In this document: one piece after another, positions 34,780-47,512 of the stretch
Position numbering within the stretch: position 1 is the first letter of the stretch
Layout: every line of letters starts with the position of its first letter
Origin: Seriola aureovittata
Lineage: Eukaryota > Chordata > Actinopteri > Carangiformes > Carangidae
NCBI RefSeq assembly: GCF_021018895.1
Contig: NC_079374.1
Span: 4,600,212 to 4,664,211 of the forward strand
Direction: 5' to 3'
Length of the DNA: 64,000 nt
Translations under genes and position numbers: made by a program
Notes under the pieces: generated by a model
Database searches by the model: none
What the model saw: only the letters and a program-made list of their open reading frames with translations
Told to the model about the DNA's origin: nothing

Positions 34780-34940
34780 TATGAAAATATTATGCTCTCG
34801 CCATGCGTACTGCGGCCGTGCATACAGTATATTCAACAGTAAAGTTCCCATCGGAAACATTCCCCTACAGTGGTCATGGTACTGACAGCATACAGATTCT
34901 GAAGAGAAAATGAGAATATTATCAAATTTAATGATACAGA

Positions 34941-35528
34941 TGGCCGCCGGACCAGGGGTGCAGCAGAAACCCCAGAGAAACCCCACTTTTTTTCTTTCAA
35001 TGGCATTAATGTTAATTTTATTGTTGTGATGCTTTATGTAGAGCTTGACTGAGTTTTAATCTGACACTGTGTAAATGAGAAATGTTCAACACCGGTTCAA
35101 TGTCAGTGAATGAATAGTTAAAGTAAAAAAGAAAAAAAAATTTAAAGATTATACTGAGCAGTGTTTTTCATTTGCATGGGACCATGCATGATTCAGAGAA
35201 ACCAGGGGTAAGCTGTTCAAATCAGAGAGGAACCATGCAAATCTGTCATGTCAGCACAGCACACAGCGAGCTCCACTTAAAGCTTGTGCTTCACACACAA
35301 TTACAACCAAGGTTATATTCATTATTTATTTACTGTTCCTCCTCTTGGGCAGATCACACTTTGTTGTAGAAATCAACTTTGCATATTAACAAGTCTTAAG
35401 AGAAATGCTTCATTAAACTTTCTTTGACTTCTTCTTCTGTTTTTCAACAGAGATGAAGGAACATGACTAACACTCTCACAACACTCATGTGAGTGTGACA
35501 CCAAATGAAACTTGCACTACTTGCAGCA
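34941..35528. other. Non-coding, nothing recognised
   Basis: AT-rich. No repeat end, exon or regulatory pattern that I can support. Confidence 0.35.
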
Positions 35529-35665
35529 TGTTTCTGTATTTGGTTTTGTTGTGTGTATTTGCAGCGCATGTGTTGTCAAATTGATTCTGTTTACTGAATT
35601 TACCTGAGTTTTGTCTATTTGCATGTGTTTTCTTAAGTTGCAATGCGTTGAGCTTCAGGGCCTCC
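35529..35665 (+). repeat. Half copy of the 909-1222 element
   Basis: GTTGTGTGTATTTGCAGCGC, then TGTTGTCAAATT, TTTGCATGTGTTTTCTTAAG and GCGTTGAGCTTCAGGGCC correspond to 1110-1222. Only the right half is present. Confidence 0.55.
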
Positions 35666-36394
35666 ATACATAAAGCTCAGCAGTAATAAGATACCCAGGA
35701 CCTGACTACAAATCTTTCCACCAGTACTACCTGTGCCGTGACAGAGGCACCTGGTTGTTTCAGTTTAAAATCTTTTTTGTCACACTCAGTGGCCGCCATA
35801 AGACAAATTATACAGGTCAGACCACATTCCAGACTCTGTGGCTCGAATTTAACATACTATAAGATCATTGAATTTTATTTTGACTTAATGGGTTCAAATA
35901 AAGTGATTCTATATAGGCTATATATGGTTTAGATAGATATTTTATTTAAAATGGCTGATTGCCAGAGTGCCAAGCGGAGAGACTGTCCCGAGTTTGATAA
36001 AAGGTTTATCGTGAACAGTCTAAAAGAGGACCATGCATTTAGGGTTTTTCTTTTTTTTTCTTACATCTTCACTGTCTGTGAAAATGAAAGTGTACAGAAT
36101 GGACTCACCTCTGGAATTTAACTGAGAGGAGGAGAAATTCCTTTTTCTGTCACTGAGCTGAAGTTTTTATGTGCTATGAATGGTATGTACACTACGTTAT
36201 CATTTCACAATCACATAAAGAGGTGATGCTGCTTAAGATGTTGCATGCAGTGCATGCAACGTATATTCTAATGTTGTATTCTCAACATATATTCTAGTGT
36301 TGTATTCTAGTGGAAATCGCTCTGTGCAACACGTGACACATGTACGTTTTTATCCACACTTGCAACATGGCAATGTCTGTCTGTAAGTAAGTCC
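35666..36394. other. Non-coding; small perfect palindrome
   Basis: A perfect palindrome with 10-base arms, GTTGCATGCA-G-TGCATGCAAC, lies at 36240-36260. It is followed by two direct copies of TATTCTA(A/G)TGTTGTATTCT. Nothing else recognised. Confidence 0.45.
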
Positions 36395-36740
36395 ACCACT
36401 TTGGTCCAGAGAGAAATAGCTCACAAGTTATTGGATGGATTGCCATGAATTTTTTGCACAGACATTCATGGGTCTCAACAACTTTAATAATCCCCTGATT
36501 TTCCTCTGGCACCACCATGAAGTTGACATTTTGAATTTAAATGTCTGGACAACTACAGGATGAATTACCATGAAATTTAGCACAGAGATTCATAGCCTCT
36601 TCAAGATCAAGAGTAAACAGTTTGGTGATTCTCTGACTTTTCATGTAGCAACATCAGGGAGTCAGAATCAAATCCACCTGTAGTTTTTTACCATATTTGA
36701 ACCTGGTGATTAAAACAATTGGGAGGATGTCAGGTGGTGG
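36395..36740 (+). repeat. Repeat family R3, longest copy
   Basis: CCACTTTGGTCCAGAGAGAA...GGATGGATTGCCATGAATTT, then CTGATTTTCCTCTGGCACCA, CATGAAGTTGACATTT, and a second diverged round (GGATGAATTACCATGAAATT). The internal near-repetition is typical of this dispersed fish sequence. Class unknown. Confidence 0.6.
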
Positions 36741-37204
36741 ACTTTGGAAAATAAATGCAGCCCATTTTTTAAAAGGCACAGTTGTCAACAGGATTACAAA
36801 TGTGATTCAGATATACAGAACAATAAATAACATGGCGGCTTCACTCCCAAAAAATTAAAAACTGTCAAATAACTGACAGATCTTTGGGACTAATGCCAGA
36901 CAACAAAATAAACCAGTCTGTGTTTGAAGTTATCATCAAATGAGAATTTTTTTTTCATTTCACCCCTTCCATAAAAAATATGAATGTATCTTCAATTACA
37001 AAAGAACTTTATACATTAAAAAAAGAAAAACCTTGATACTTACAACAAAGTTAGTGAGCCCACCCACTGCTCTGATTGTGTCTGCCAGAAATTACATACA
37101 AATAATTTGCAACAGCAAATAGGCCTTGAGAGAAAATAGCATGGTGGGCATTTCTTATCAACAACATGAGGAGATGTTTTTTTATTGAATGTTTCTACAA
37201 ACTC

Positions 37205-38360
37205 AGGGTTCCCACCTGTCCTTGAAAACTTGGAAAACAGTTGGCTGAGTGAGAGAGAGAGAGAAAGAGTGAGAGAGAGAAAAAGTCAAATGTCCTGGAA
37301 AATATTGAGTTGTCCTGGAAAATGATTTCAACATTCTCCTATTTTCAGGCACAGTCACATTCAGGATCATGTTGACGTTCAAATTGTTTGCTACTTTATG
37401 GACGACAGTATTTTGAATAGGCGGCCATCGGTTTGCTGTAAATGCAGGTTTGATGACTTAAAACTGAAGTGGCCGAAACTCTGAAGAATGTAAGTTACAT
37501 TATCCTTTAAATGTGCGTAGGTCGCCGTTGGCTGCTAACAGTGGTAGTTTTCATTAGGTTTATAGATTAACGTATTCTTCCTAACTTGTTTTATACTGTG
37601 TGATAATGGGTTAGCATGTTTGGTTCACTTGCTTGCTAGATTGTTTTGTATTGTAGCTAAAGGTTGAAGGTTTGTGATTGAAGCCTGGCGGAGCAGGTTT
37701 CAAATGTGTGCTGGTTTTTTGCTGAGAGTTTGATCATAATAAATGTGAAGCCGGGGTCAATACAATGAATGGTAGCACGACAGCTAAATACTCGCTAACG
37801 GCACATTTCACTTTGCTAACATCTTTCAAACTCAATGCTGCGTGGTTCAGGTAAAACAGACCATAATATGACATAACATGTTTAACTGTTGGAGGTAGCT
37901 CACATTGGGTGTGATTTTCCTCGTTAAAGACTTCACTTCCTGTTACAGGTAAAGGCGTGAAAGTGCAATTAACTGATAAGACCCAGTAGCAGTAAATCTT
38001 AGTTCATTCAGCTTTGAATTTACATTTAGCTGTTATATTAAGGTGTCAAATTATTAATGATGATAATAGTTATTAAGATCAATTTGTCATAATTTCATAA
38101 TTAATTAAGCATGTAAGAGATGCTAGACAGCTGTAGATAGCTAAGTATAGCCAAGTATAGACTGCATTTATTTTAAATCAGACTTCCACACATACGAACA
38201 TGTTGGTGTATGGCATGATTCCTGTCTGTCGTATGAGCTCGATCATCACTGGAAATATCCTGGAAAATGATCTCTAAAACGTTCATGATGAGCATATCAG
38301 CAATACCTTGAATGACAACTTATTTTATTGTTTTTTCTAAACCCACATAACAAACCCTGG
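37205..38360. mobile_element. Possible hAT-like non-autonomous element
   Basis: Left text CAGGGTTCCCACCTGTCCTT is a form I recognise from hAT-type ends. Subterminal TCCTGGAAAAT repeats occur on the left (37290-37325) and near the right limit (38258-38270). The right end AACCCTGG (about 38352-38359) only weakly mirrors CAGGGTT. No transposase. A (GA)n-like tract lies at 37250-37282. Confidence 0.35.
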
Positions 38361-40581
38361 TCTCTGGTGTCAAAGTCTTGTCCTCTGTGTGCACATCATC
38401 TGCCCCTTGTGCAGTGCAAGCATGTAGAGCATATGTGAGTGGACAGACCGTGGAGTGTCCAGGCAGCAATTATATCTCCCTCAATATGAATTTGGCAAAA
38501 GAAATTAATAGTATATGAATGTAATCACAAGGAGAGAGGTTATTAGTTTTAGCAGCACAGTTAGGTCGAGGCTGCATGCTCTGATGCAGACGTGACAGCG
38601 TCTGAAAAATGATCCATCAAAGTAAAGTGGAGCAAATTTCTCTCTGACTGAAGGACTCAACAGTAGCCAAGTGTTGTGAAAAGGTTGGGCTTGGCTAGTC
38701 CGGTCTAATTGCATAAGCCTTGGCCTTTCTCCAGGGGCCTCCCTTCACTTTATAAATCATATGAATGTCTGTTTTATACCACAGCACTGCAGTCATTGGT
38801 CATTTCTGCTGCAGGTCTTCAATCCTCAGTCCTCCAATATTACTTTCCTCACTACCTAATAATTCATAACTTCCATCAATCCTGCAGGCCGATAATGTTG
38901 CGCTCTTGATCGATTTGGACGACGCAGCCACTGAATCATAATCACGGAACAAGCTTCTCCGAGTTGTATACAAAGTTTAATTTGTTGTCGAGTGTGACTC
39001 ACAAAGGTAAAAAAACCCCCAAAACATCGTGAACAAAGCCACTCTTTGTAAGAAAAGTGGCAGTGATGGCTATTAGTTCAGAGCTTTGAGGTTGACACTG
39101 GTCAGGCGAAGGGATGGGATGTCTCCTTTAATCAGCGGTCTCTTCCCATGCCTTTCAGTGGGTGCCAGATCAATTTCACAGTTCTCTTAAGAGGAATTTC
39201 TCAGCTCAGTTTTCTAGCAATGAAAACACAATACATCCACAGATTTAAATTAGGTTTCAACGCAACAATTGTCAAAATGAGTGATGGCAAAAACATCTAA
39301 TCAGCTCTGCCACCATTTGCAGGAAGGTTGTCTCAGACTTTTTGGACCCCACAGTCTGTGTCGACTAACAAAAATGTCGCCCACATAATAAAACAAAAAA
39401 TAAATCATTTTTGCAATTTCCAGATGGGCTGAAGTCAAGGACTGCAAGTTCACAGGCTGATTCGTTTGGATAAAATATAAATTGAAGGAATGGGCTGTTC
39501 ACCTTCCCATGATCCATCTGATCAGGTGATTCCTCTATGAATCCTCCAAATGAAGAGGAATGAGGGGCTGAGTAAAAGCTGACCTTCACAGGTCACACTG
39601 CCCACTGAATCTTTGTCTTTTTCTTTTCTCCACCGAGAAAAAACACAGTGCAGTGCTCAGGCATATCCTATGTGTCATTGGTGCATCCATAAAATAACAA
39701 GCTGTACACAACAGGAATTGGATGCATCGCGCTCAGCTTGCTAATAAACAATCTCATATGGTCCATACTATAACTGAAATTGCAGTCACTCGCACAGCAT
39801 TATGCAGACTTACAGTAATTTGTGAGTGCATTCTCTCTGGAGAACTCTTTCTAGAGCATGGTAGATTGGTTCCACAAACCTTTGATTAGACAATCCCCCC
39901 CTTACTTCCATTATGTATGCTGTCGATGAGTGATTGCCCGCATGCTGAGATAAAAGACTAGTCCGGGAACTAAGGCGATGAGGCGAATGGGACATGATAA
40001 TGAAATGAAATGAGGCGTGAACATTGTCTGTTGCTGTTATCACTTAAGAACATGGAGAAAGGGTAAAGGGACCTGAGAGATCTTGGCTCTGCCTAATTCC
40101 TGACTACCTTAGCAGACCGTCTGCTATCTGCTGCTGCTGTTGGAGAGTTCATCTGTATGCTGAATACATTTCAGTGCATTCAGTCTCTGGAGAGGGAGGA
40201 AAAACCAAAAGAGGAAAACAGTTAGTCTAGCCTCTGTCCTGTGTCTATGTAAATGCCTCGGCATAATTAACGCTGTATAAATTTAAATATCAAATGTTGG
40301 GACTTGCTTATCTCATGTTATGTCATAGGGTTAAGGGAAGTCAAGTCACATTTCAGCTTTTATTCCAGCTCAACCTTCTGCTACTGTTAAATTTACTTCT
40401 TAGTTTATTATAATTGTTTTATTGTAATTTTTTTTAATCATTAGCTAAATTATATTTATGAATTTAAACTCTATGTAGGTAGAGTCTATAATTTATCATT
40501 TTTGACATTACAGACAAGATTACTAAGATACTTAATAGACCAGCCAGTATATTTTGTATTGTGTGCTTTTGGAACTAGTAA
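38361..40581. other. Non-coding, nothing recognised
   Basis: No repeat ends or exon. The frames here are short and compositional. A possible single-copy tract, but no strong regulatory signature by eye. Confidence 0.35.
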
Positions 40582-41008
40582 ATGTTCCACATTTTACACT
40601 TTTCCAGTGTTTTATTTGAAATGTCGATGATAAGAAGATATATTTGTGGTTTTAAGAACCAAAAACCATCTCAATGTAGTTTTACATCTCCTCTATCAGG
40701 CTTCTCTCTTGAGCTCTAGTAACAACAGGTCAGTGAGCCAATCAGAAGAGAGGAGGCTCTGAACCTCTCTTCTTATTGGATGACTGTTTTCTGAGTGATC
40801 CAATAAAAATGTAGCAGATTTCATGTAAACACTGAGAGAAACCAAATCCTGCAAGGTTGGATGGTATGCATGGTTGAGAGCGATGACTGCTTTGTTGTGA
40901 CATCATAAAGTTACTGAAGTCCCGACAGCTTGTTTTAAGGTTCAGTTTCTGAATACAGGCGGTGTGCATTTCTCTCTGGACTGACTCTTTGATACTTTCA
41001 CAGTATTA

Positions 41009-41536
41009 CAGTTTTTCTCAGTCGCTTTGGTTCGTTTCTCAGATCAGAATTGAAATTCTCAAAACTACTTGTTCAATCTTCACATCATTGTGTCACTTGT
41101 GCACATCAAGAAAGCAGTTTCTCATTTCTTTGAACAAGTTGCAAATGCTTTGGTTCATCCATGCAAATGATTATGTACAATTCTCTGCTGTTTCCTACAT
41201 TATCAGTTGCTTATGTCATGTTGATCAAAATGTATTATAATGGGTCTCTGTGAATAGTCTCACCCCCCACAACATTTAGGCATTAGTTCATCCCATAAGT
41301 CTTTACATGCAAAATGATTGAACAAGTTGTCATAATATGTCAAACATATCTCTATACATTTCCATTAGACTTATTTTTCTAAATCTGTCCTGAATTGGTA
41401 AATTGCTCCCAGGTGAATCTTGACTTTCTCTAACGAAGGGAAATGTGTGAAGCATTTGATCAACAAATGATCAACCAGTTTTCTGAAATAGCTCAAAGGT
41501 GCATCTCATGAACCAACTGGCAAGTATATATATACA

Positions 41537-41568
<32 letters not shown>

Positions 41569-42163
41569 CCGGAGCACAACACAATGTTACAATGTTTGAC
41601 AATGGAAGGACAAGGAATTGGACGGGGTCAACAGCCAGAGAGAAGAAGAAGAGGAAGAGGAGTGAGGCTGCGTGGAGGAGGAGTTGGGAGGCAAAACAGA
41701 GGAAGAGGCAGACGAGGCCTTTCTGTATCGCAATGACATGGTCTGTCAACAAATTACAGTACAAACAGTAAAAGCGTAAATGTGAATCTTGTCCAGTCTC
41801 TTGCAATCAATACACTAAGGTGTAACTTACAATTTACAATAAGTGTCATCAAAACTTTAGCCATAGTTTACATCAGAACATCCCTCCAGAGTAAACTGTT
41901 ATATTGACAACACGACTAAGCAATTTGACTGTCTTATCCGTACACAATAACACAAGGACTTGTCATCTGATGGCAGTGACATGTTCATTGACACAGATAT
42001 TTACTTTTGAGAGATGAACTAAGGATTTTGAGCAAGAGACTGGCTTTTGCAGGTAATCCATGGTGTTTTGCTATTTGTACGAATTGTTTTGAGAAATTCA
42101 CTTACTGTTTTGCAAATTTCGAGGATGATTCGAGAAATGTACCAAAGCGACTGAGAAAAACTG
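41009..42163 (+). mobile_element. TA-flanked DNA transposon inside M1
   Basis: The ends are inverted repeats of about 31 bp: both begin CAGTTTTTCTCAGTCGCTTT and continue GGT.C.TTTCTC. Each end is flanked by TA (41007-41008 and 42164-42165), a 2-bp target duplication as in Tc1/mariner-type elements. At 1155 bp it is shorter than an autonomous element. A 44-codon frame rich in Arg/Gly remains at its left part. A (TA)n tract sits at 41525-41567. I infer an internally deleted derivative of a fish Tc1/mariner-like family. Confidence 0.85.
41602..41736 (+). pseudogene. N-terminal remnant of a transposase, Arg/Gly-rich
   Basis: ATG at 41602 opens 44 codons: MEGQGIGRGQQPERRRRGRG, then further RGRG repeats, stopping at TGA 41734-41736. 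Arg/Gly-rich starts of this type precede the helix-turn-helix in a fish IS630/Tc1-like transposase family that I remember, but no helix-turn-helix or catalytic DDE block follows here. It is probably a relic left by internal deletion. Confidence 0.45.
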
Positions 42164-42219
42164 TAATATAGAACCTAGACCTGATCTATAATAAAAAAAG
42201 ACATGAATTGAAACCATAT

Positions 42220-45200
42220 CAGTGGAGAATTTATTTACAATTCTGGTAATTGTGGTCAGTGGTGATGAGACATTGTAAGCCACAGTAAAATGTCAGAAAA
42301 AATTAATTGTTCAACAATGAAATGTTGATTAATTTACTGTTATTATTCTTTGTCTTACTTCTATTTGGGATAATAACTTTGGAACTACAGTTCTTGTGAT
42401 GCTTTGGGGGATGTAAACAGGGAGCACAATGTTGCCATGGATTTACTGAATTCAGCATGCTGCTAGCTATTTGCTTTTTTACCCTATAGATATTTGTTTT
42501 ACATTTCTGCAAATAGTCAGATCTTCACAGACGACACATTTTCCTACAAGTGCAGTACTGTGCTGTTGCTTTAAGAGGAAGTCAGTAACGAAGAGTGAAG
42601 TGTGTCTTGAGTATATTACATGCGTCCTGACTCATTGCTATTACTGAACCAATACCTATACAGTCCTGAGTAATTGCCCATTCAATATTCTTAAAATAGA
42701 CTCCGTGAGAAGTGTGAATCCAGCTGCAGCGGATGTACCGGCCACATCAGCAATCACAGAACTCATCACAGTAGGATTGTTTCACTTCACTGGTGAGATC
42801 CATCAGCCTGTAAAAAAAAAAAAAAAGAAAGAAAAAGATATTGACCTGAAAATACAGCTACTGAACGCAGCTTGACGGAAAAACACTAGGCTCAATAGCA
42901 GCTCCAATGTCTAATTAAATTTTAACACCTTGCCCACAAAGGCAAAAACTTATCTCTATGTTCTTAAGTCATGTTCAACTCTAAATATAAAACCATGTCC
43001 TTAAAACCAGTAGAAAATAATTTGTTATAATGAGGTAAGATTTTTTTTCTCAACATTTTTTCCAATTACAAATTTATTCCATTACCTAAACCCAAATCCA
43101 TGCTCTCAAGCGAGTGAATCTCAAGGTGTAAATTTGAAATTAGCTTTTCCAAATGCAGAGGGGCAGCTCATCCTCAGAACCACATGATTTAGACGCACCC
43201 ATGCTGTGGGTTCATACTGCAGTTGTTACAGCGCTGTATAATTACGTTCACTTTGATTAGAAGTAGAGGGTAATTAAATACTCCAACTGTGGAGACAAAG
43301 TCCTCCAACCTCCATCACCATATGTGTGCTGGACCTTTTGTCCTCATGGTGTCAACAATAAATCCACAGCTTGGTTTCTCTAAGGCGCAAAAACTACATG
43401 GTTTAGGTAAATAAGCCGAACAATGAAACATATACATTTCTGCATTAAACCAGACCACAATCTTTCCTTTACCTTAGCCCAGTGCTGCCAGTGCCGAAAC
43501 ATAACAATGTTTTACAACAATGGTTTTAAGGCTCAGAGTGAGCTGCTCAGAGTGAGCTGCTCCGCTGTCGCCATCTTGGCAGTGCTTTACTGCTAAACTC
43601 CTGGCTAATCCAAAATTTAAGTCATAATAAAATTTACCACCGATAACCACAGGTGTCACAACGTCAACCAATTCTGAAATGACTCCATAAACTTTGTGGC
43701 TCAAGAACTTATTGTTACTAACGCATAAAGATGGAATCAATATATCCATCTCATAGTACGTCTGGATGTTTTTCTTATACCATTTAACCCGACCTAATCG
43801 GTACCTTCGCTCAGGTCGTTAGCCAGTGTCTGAACCGCAACTTTAAAAACTTTTTAACGGGCTAAAACCACCAAAAACACAAATGAAATACATTTCCCAC
43901 AATGGATTATGCCTTCCTGACAGGAATTTCATCATATGAAAATGATTTCATGGATCACATGTCTCAAAAACGACACAATCTTATACTACACATGTAAGTG
44001 ACACCCGGTCCTCAAGGCAGAAACATGGGTATGCTGCATCTGGTCTTAAAGGGTTGATATTATGTATCATCCTATAGCCTGATGTATTCTTAGATCAAGG
44101 TGATATTGTTGCATATTCTCTCAAAATACTACCTGTGTACTATTGTGGAATATTGCGGATTATATTCCTAATGCATGTCTGATTATCTGCTTGATTCTCC
44201 GTGTGATTCGAGCAGTGATATATGGTGTCACCTTCTTATTTGAATAATAGCACATTGAAAACTGCATTGCTGTCCACCTAACCATAAGTATTGTAATTTA
44301 GTCCTTGAATAATTCCCCTTGATAATCAGTGGTGCAGAGATCCTGGTGTGATTTATTATGGCCTAAAATGATAACTGGAGTTAACAGAGCATAAATGCAA
44401 AGAGGAAGAGGCTGCAGCTTCAATCCAGAGGAAGTACACAGTGTATAGTTTCTAAGAATATATCAAAGACTACTACTAAGTATTGTTACGTGATAGTATG
44501 TAATAATCTACAAACCTGAATATGTAGTTTCATCAACTGCCATGACTAAGTAGGTAGAATGATGTATAAAAACATCTTAGGACTGACTACAACCCCTGTG
44601 GGAATTTAACCATCCTCCATCCACTTACCCAGAGCCCCAGTTCAAATGTCATAGGCTCATCAGACAGGCAGCATCAGTCAACAGCTGCCTCATATAAACA
44701 GTGCAGGATTGAATATTGTTCAGTATATGTTCAGCTCTGCTACTGATATGTCACTTGGGGTTATCAAGTGAGCACCTCTTGTCACAAATGTCACATTGAA
44801 TTAGGTCACTGAACTCAACAGTGGTTTTCTAGCGTTAGGCTGAGGGGTATGAAAAAAACCATTTGAGCCCCGGTGGTGTCGCAGAGTTAATACGATACCG
44901 CCCTCTATTTTAGACTCCACCAGGTCTCTTGCCCTTCAAAGCTTAGAGCTCTCAAGGTGATTTTAAATCTGTCAACAGCACACACTACCTCACTTACTTT
45001 ACTTTTTAATTGACTAAGTAATTATTAAGAAATATACCGGCAGGAATCGGGACGGTGTGTGGGAGTTTATTCATTTTTATTCAGGTTGTGTTTTCTTACA
45101 TATTCAGATGAACAGAGACTTTCTCAGTTTGGTGCAAATTAGTGAACATTTGCACATCCACAAATAAACATAAAGAGCTCATAATACAAACAAAACCAAG

Positions 45201-45399
45201 AGGAACCTATACCCAGACCCTAACTTTTAATGAGAGCATCTTTAATTAATAAAGATAACCAGCGATTGTTTTGAATCAGGAAGCTGAGGAGCTTTAGCCG
45301 ACACAGACTTGGAATGATAAACAGGAGCCAGTTAACAGAACAGCTTGGTTTGATGACTTGAGTTTAAAGAGCAAAAAGCAGCTCTCGTCAATTGTTCAC
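42220..45399. other. Non-coding; a few repeat traces
   Basis: A 15-bp duplication CAGAGTGAGCTGCT(C) lies at about 43537-43563. Around 44877-44945 a GGTGGTGTCGCAGAGTTAAT stretch vaguely resembles a tRNA-derived SINE head, without a good B box. Nothing else supported in this long stretch. Confidence 0.35.
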
Positions 45400-45419
45400 A
45401 TTGCAGGGAAGGTCACAAG

Positions 45420-45600
45420 AACAACTTTGCAGTGTATTTGACAGTCGTGTACATAGGAAGGCTAAACACACAGTTGCAGACACCTCACACCTGCTACACT
45501 CAGAGTTTGAGCTGCTGGCCGTCGATTCAGGGCCCCAAGGGCCAGCTGGAGCGTACACAATAAGTCCTTTATTCCCTATATTGAACACATGATGACTGCA
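45420..45600 (+). pseudogene. LINE C-terminal fragment, frameshifted
   Basis: The first frame gives DSRVHRKAKHTVADTSHLLH then SEFELL; from 45520 another frame gives RRFRAPRASWSVHNKSFIPY. Together these match the C-terminal signature of fish LINE proteins (VHxKA...D.SHPLHSEFxLLPSGRRFRxPR...KSFIPxxI). One frameshift separates the halves at about 45515-45520. Adjacent UTR-like DNA follows. Dead copy. Confidence 0.7.
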
Positions 45601-45739
45601 TGAAGGAACACTTTTTTCAATGATTTGCTCTCTGGTATTTCTATAATCTATATGCTGTTACCTGCTCATTTGCACTGTTACATATCCGTATCCTAAACTT
45701 ATCTGTTTGGAACTGATAAATGTTAATATCTTCACATGT

Positions 45740-45830
45740 TCGCACACCAGAAGGTGGCGGTAGTGAACCAAAAAGCTGTTTGCCAACCACCAAAAAAACA
45801 CCAGAAGAAGAAGAAGAACTGTGTTTTGGT
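45740..45830. repeat. Dispersed repeat end with (GAA)n
   Basis: GGTGGCGGTAGTGAACCAAA, then TTTGCCAACCACCAAAAAAA and CCAGAAGAAGAAGAAGAA. I recognise this as a frequent fish repeat terminus; class unknown. Confidence 0.5.
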
Positions 45831-47004
45831 TTTACAGCTGCACGCTAAGGTTTACAGCGCCCAGCGTGAGTCCGGTGTGGTGTCTAGTGCTGGCAATACA
45901 AACTGCTCAGTTTGTATGAACAGTTGAAGAAGTTTTATGAATAAATCAGTTCAGGTTCAAAAGGAAAAAATCTCACTGCTAGGTCTGAATAAACAGCTAC
46001 ATCGAGTCGAAGCATCCAACCTGTCTTTTGAAATATCTGAGAGTGAATGATGATCACAAAAAATCATTAAGGAAGGGTCAGACCATGAACCTACAGCTGC
46101 AAAGTTCCTCCTCTTGAGTCAAACTCACAGCATAGACACATAAAACATATACTCACCTTGGATTTTCTCATCTTTTAAAAGTGATCTCTGTCTGTGACTT
46201 TATAGTAGTAAAATGGAAGTAATGAATGAGAAATTGTTCATTTTAACCTTTGTGAACTGAACTTTGAGTTTTCTCTTGTTAAGTGTGAACCTGCATAACA
46301 CAGGCTGTTACGAGTTTTTTAGTATAACTAGCTGCTGCTGTGAATAATAATAATACGAAAAAAAAAGAAGAGACATATCTGTGAACAGGATTATACAACA
46401 ATGGTTATGAAACACTGCCACTAAGGACAATTAGGACATTTTGTTGTGCAGGTGGTGCAGTGAAAGTTCTTTAGGAGAGACTATGTGGAACAAATGCACT
46501 CCCTCCTGACAGTTCTTTCACCCCGGTGCCGTGAACTTCCTCCGTGAACATCAGTTCGGGGTCAATGGACCACTAAATAACTGTCTGAAGCGTAATACTT
46601 ATGAAATACTTAAGAAGAATTGCATTTCCTCTATTCTCCCTGTCTGAGCCATATTCATAAGACGGTTCCTGCTCAAGGGTTCCCGACAGTTTTCCCCAGG
46701 ATGTTCAGTTACTTCAGGTCACATATGAGACATTGATTTGTTTGAAAAGGAGGACGTAGGTTGAGTAAATGCTATCTCAGGAGTTTGGAGGGATTCTTTT
46801 CACCTGTCATTGGCTCAACAGGACATGAGAGAGGTGACATCTTTCCTTTAAACTGAACAATTATTGACTGCAGAGAGGTGAAGGGCCATGGAATGGTGGA
46901 TCGGGAACAGTTTAAGGAGAAACAGATCCAGAGACCTTAGTTCTCCCCATTAACCGTTTATTTTGAAGTTGCCATTGATTATAAGTGGCACCTCCAAAAG
47001 ACAT
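45831..47004. other. Non-coding, nothing recognised
   Basis: No repeat end or exon that I can support. Confidence 0.35.
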
Positions 47005-47512
47005 GGGGTCTATCTTACACCTGGCTCAAAGTGACTGTGTCTTTGCTCGCTTCAGTGTGTGATGGGGTCAGTGTTGCAGTATTTCACAGTTATTTTCAGA
47101 ATGCATTATCAAGAGAGAAATATTCACCTACATCGATGGGCACTCAATGCACATGTACACTCTGCCATTCATCACCTAGACTGAGTTTGTCCCACCACAG
47201 TTTCATAATGAACCTAATATTTATTTACACTTTGCATAATGTAACATGACAAGTCTAACGTTGTGATTTGTGCTGTTACTTCACTGTAGAGCTGTGCCAG
47301 AGATGGCACTCTGATTGGTTTATTGCATGTTATGCCCAAAACACTTTCATGATTAATTAAGAGATAAAGTTCAACCCGTTTGAACCATGCGCCTGGCACA
47401 GCGACTGTTTTTTCCATCATTAAAATAGCAGAAGTGACAAAGAATTAAAGACTTAAACGTACTTGCGTCATGCACTTTAGACCATGTGCTTTGGATCTTT
47501 AAAATAGAGCCC
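47005..47512. mobile_element. Miniature DNA element with GGGxCTATyTTA ends
   Basis: Left end GGGGTCTATCTTACACCTGG; the reverse complement of the right end is GGGCTCTATTTTAAAGATCC. Internal words GAACCATGCGCCTGGCACAG and GCACTTTAGACCATGTGC are typical of a widespread fish family. No transposase. The target duplication is not clear. Confidence 0.6.

Larger units (their letters stand above)
33003..34940 (-). repeat. Inverted duplication, left copy (zinc-finger segment)
   Basis: On the minus strand this runs parallel to 54049-56142 on the plus strand. It holds, in minus-strand order, an AT-rich 5' part, a 717 bp insertion with GGCCCAATCCCAAT ends, CCAAT-type upstream DNA, an exon with a TTF-type zinc finger, a donor site and intron-like DNA ending near CAGGGCCCGGG. 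The two copies diverge outside 34940/54049 and 33003/56142. The 5' ends face each other across 19 kb. Confidence 0.85.
40582..42219 (+). mobile_element. Miniature element M1 split by a transposon
   Basis: The M1 5' part (40582-41008) carries TGTGGTTTTAAGAACC, GAGCTCTAGTAACAACAGG, the CAATCAGAAGAGAGGAGG hairpin and TTTGTTGTGACATCATAAAG. It ends ...TTTCACAGTATTA. The 3' part resumes at 42164 with TAATATAGAACCTAGACCTG and fades by about 42219. Removing 41009-42163 and one TA restores the family sequence, which proves a nested insertion. Confidence 0.9.

Noticed and set aside
44877..44945. tRNA-like or SINE-like head
   Set aside because: A plausible A box but no acceptable B box or clover-leaf pairing.
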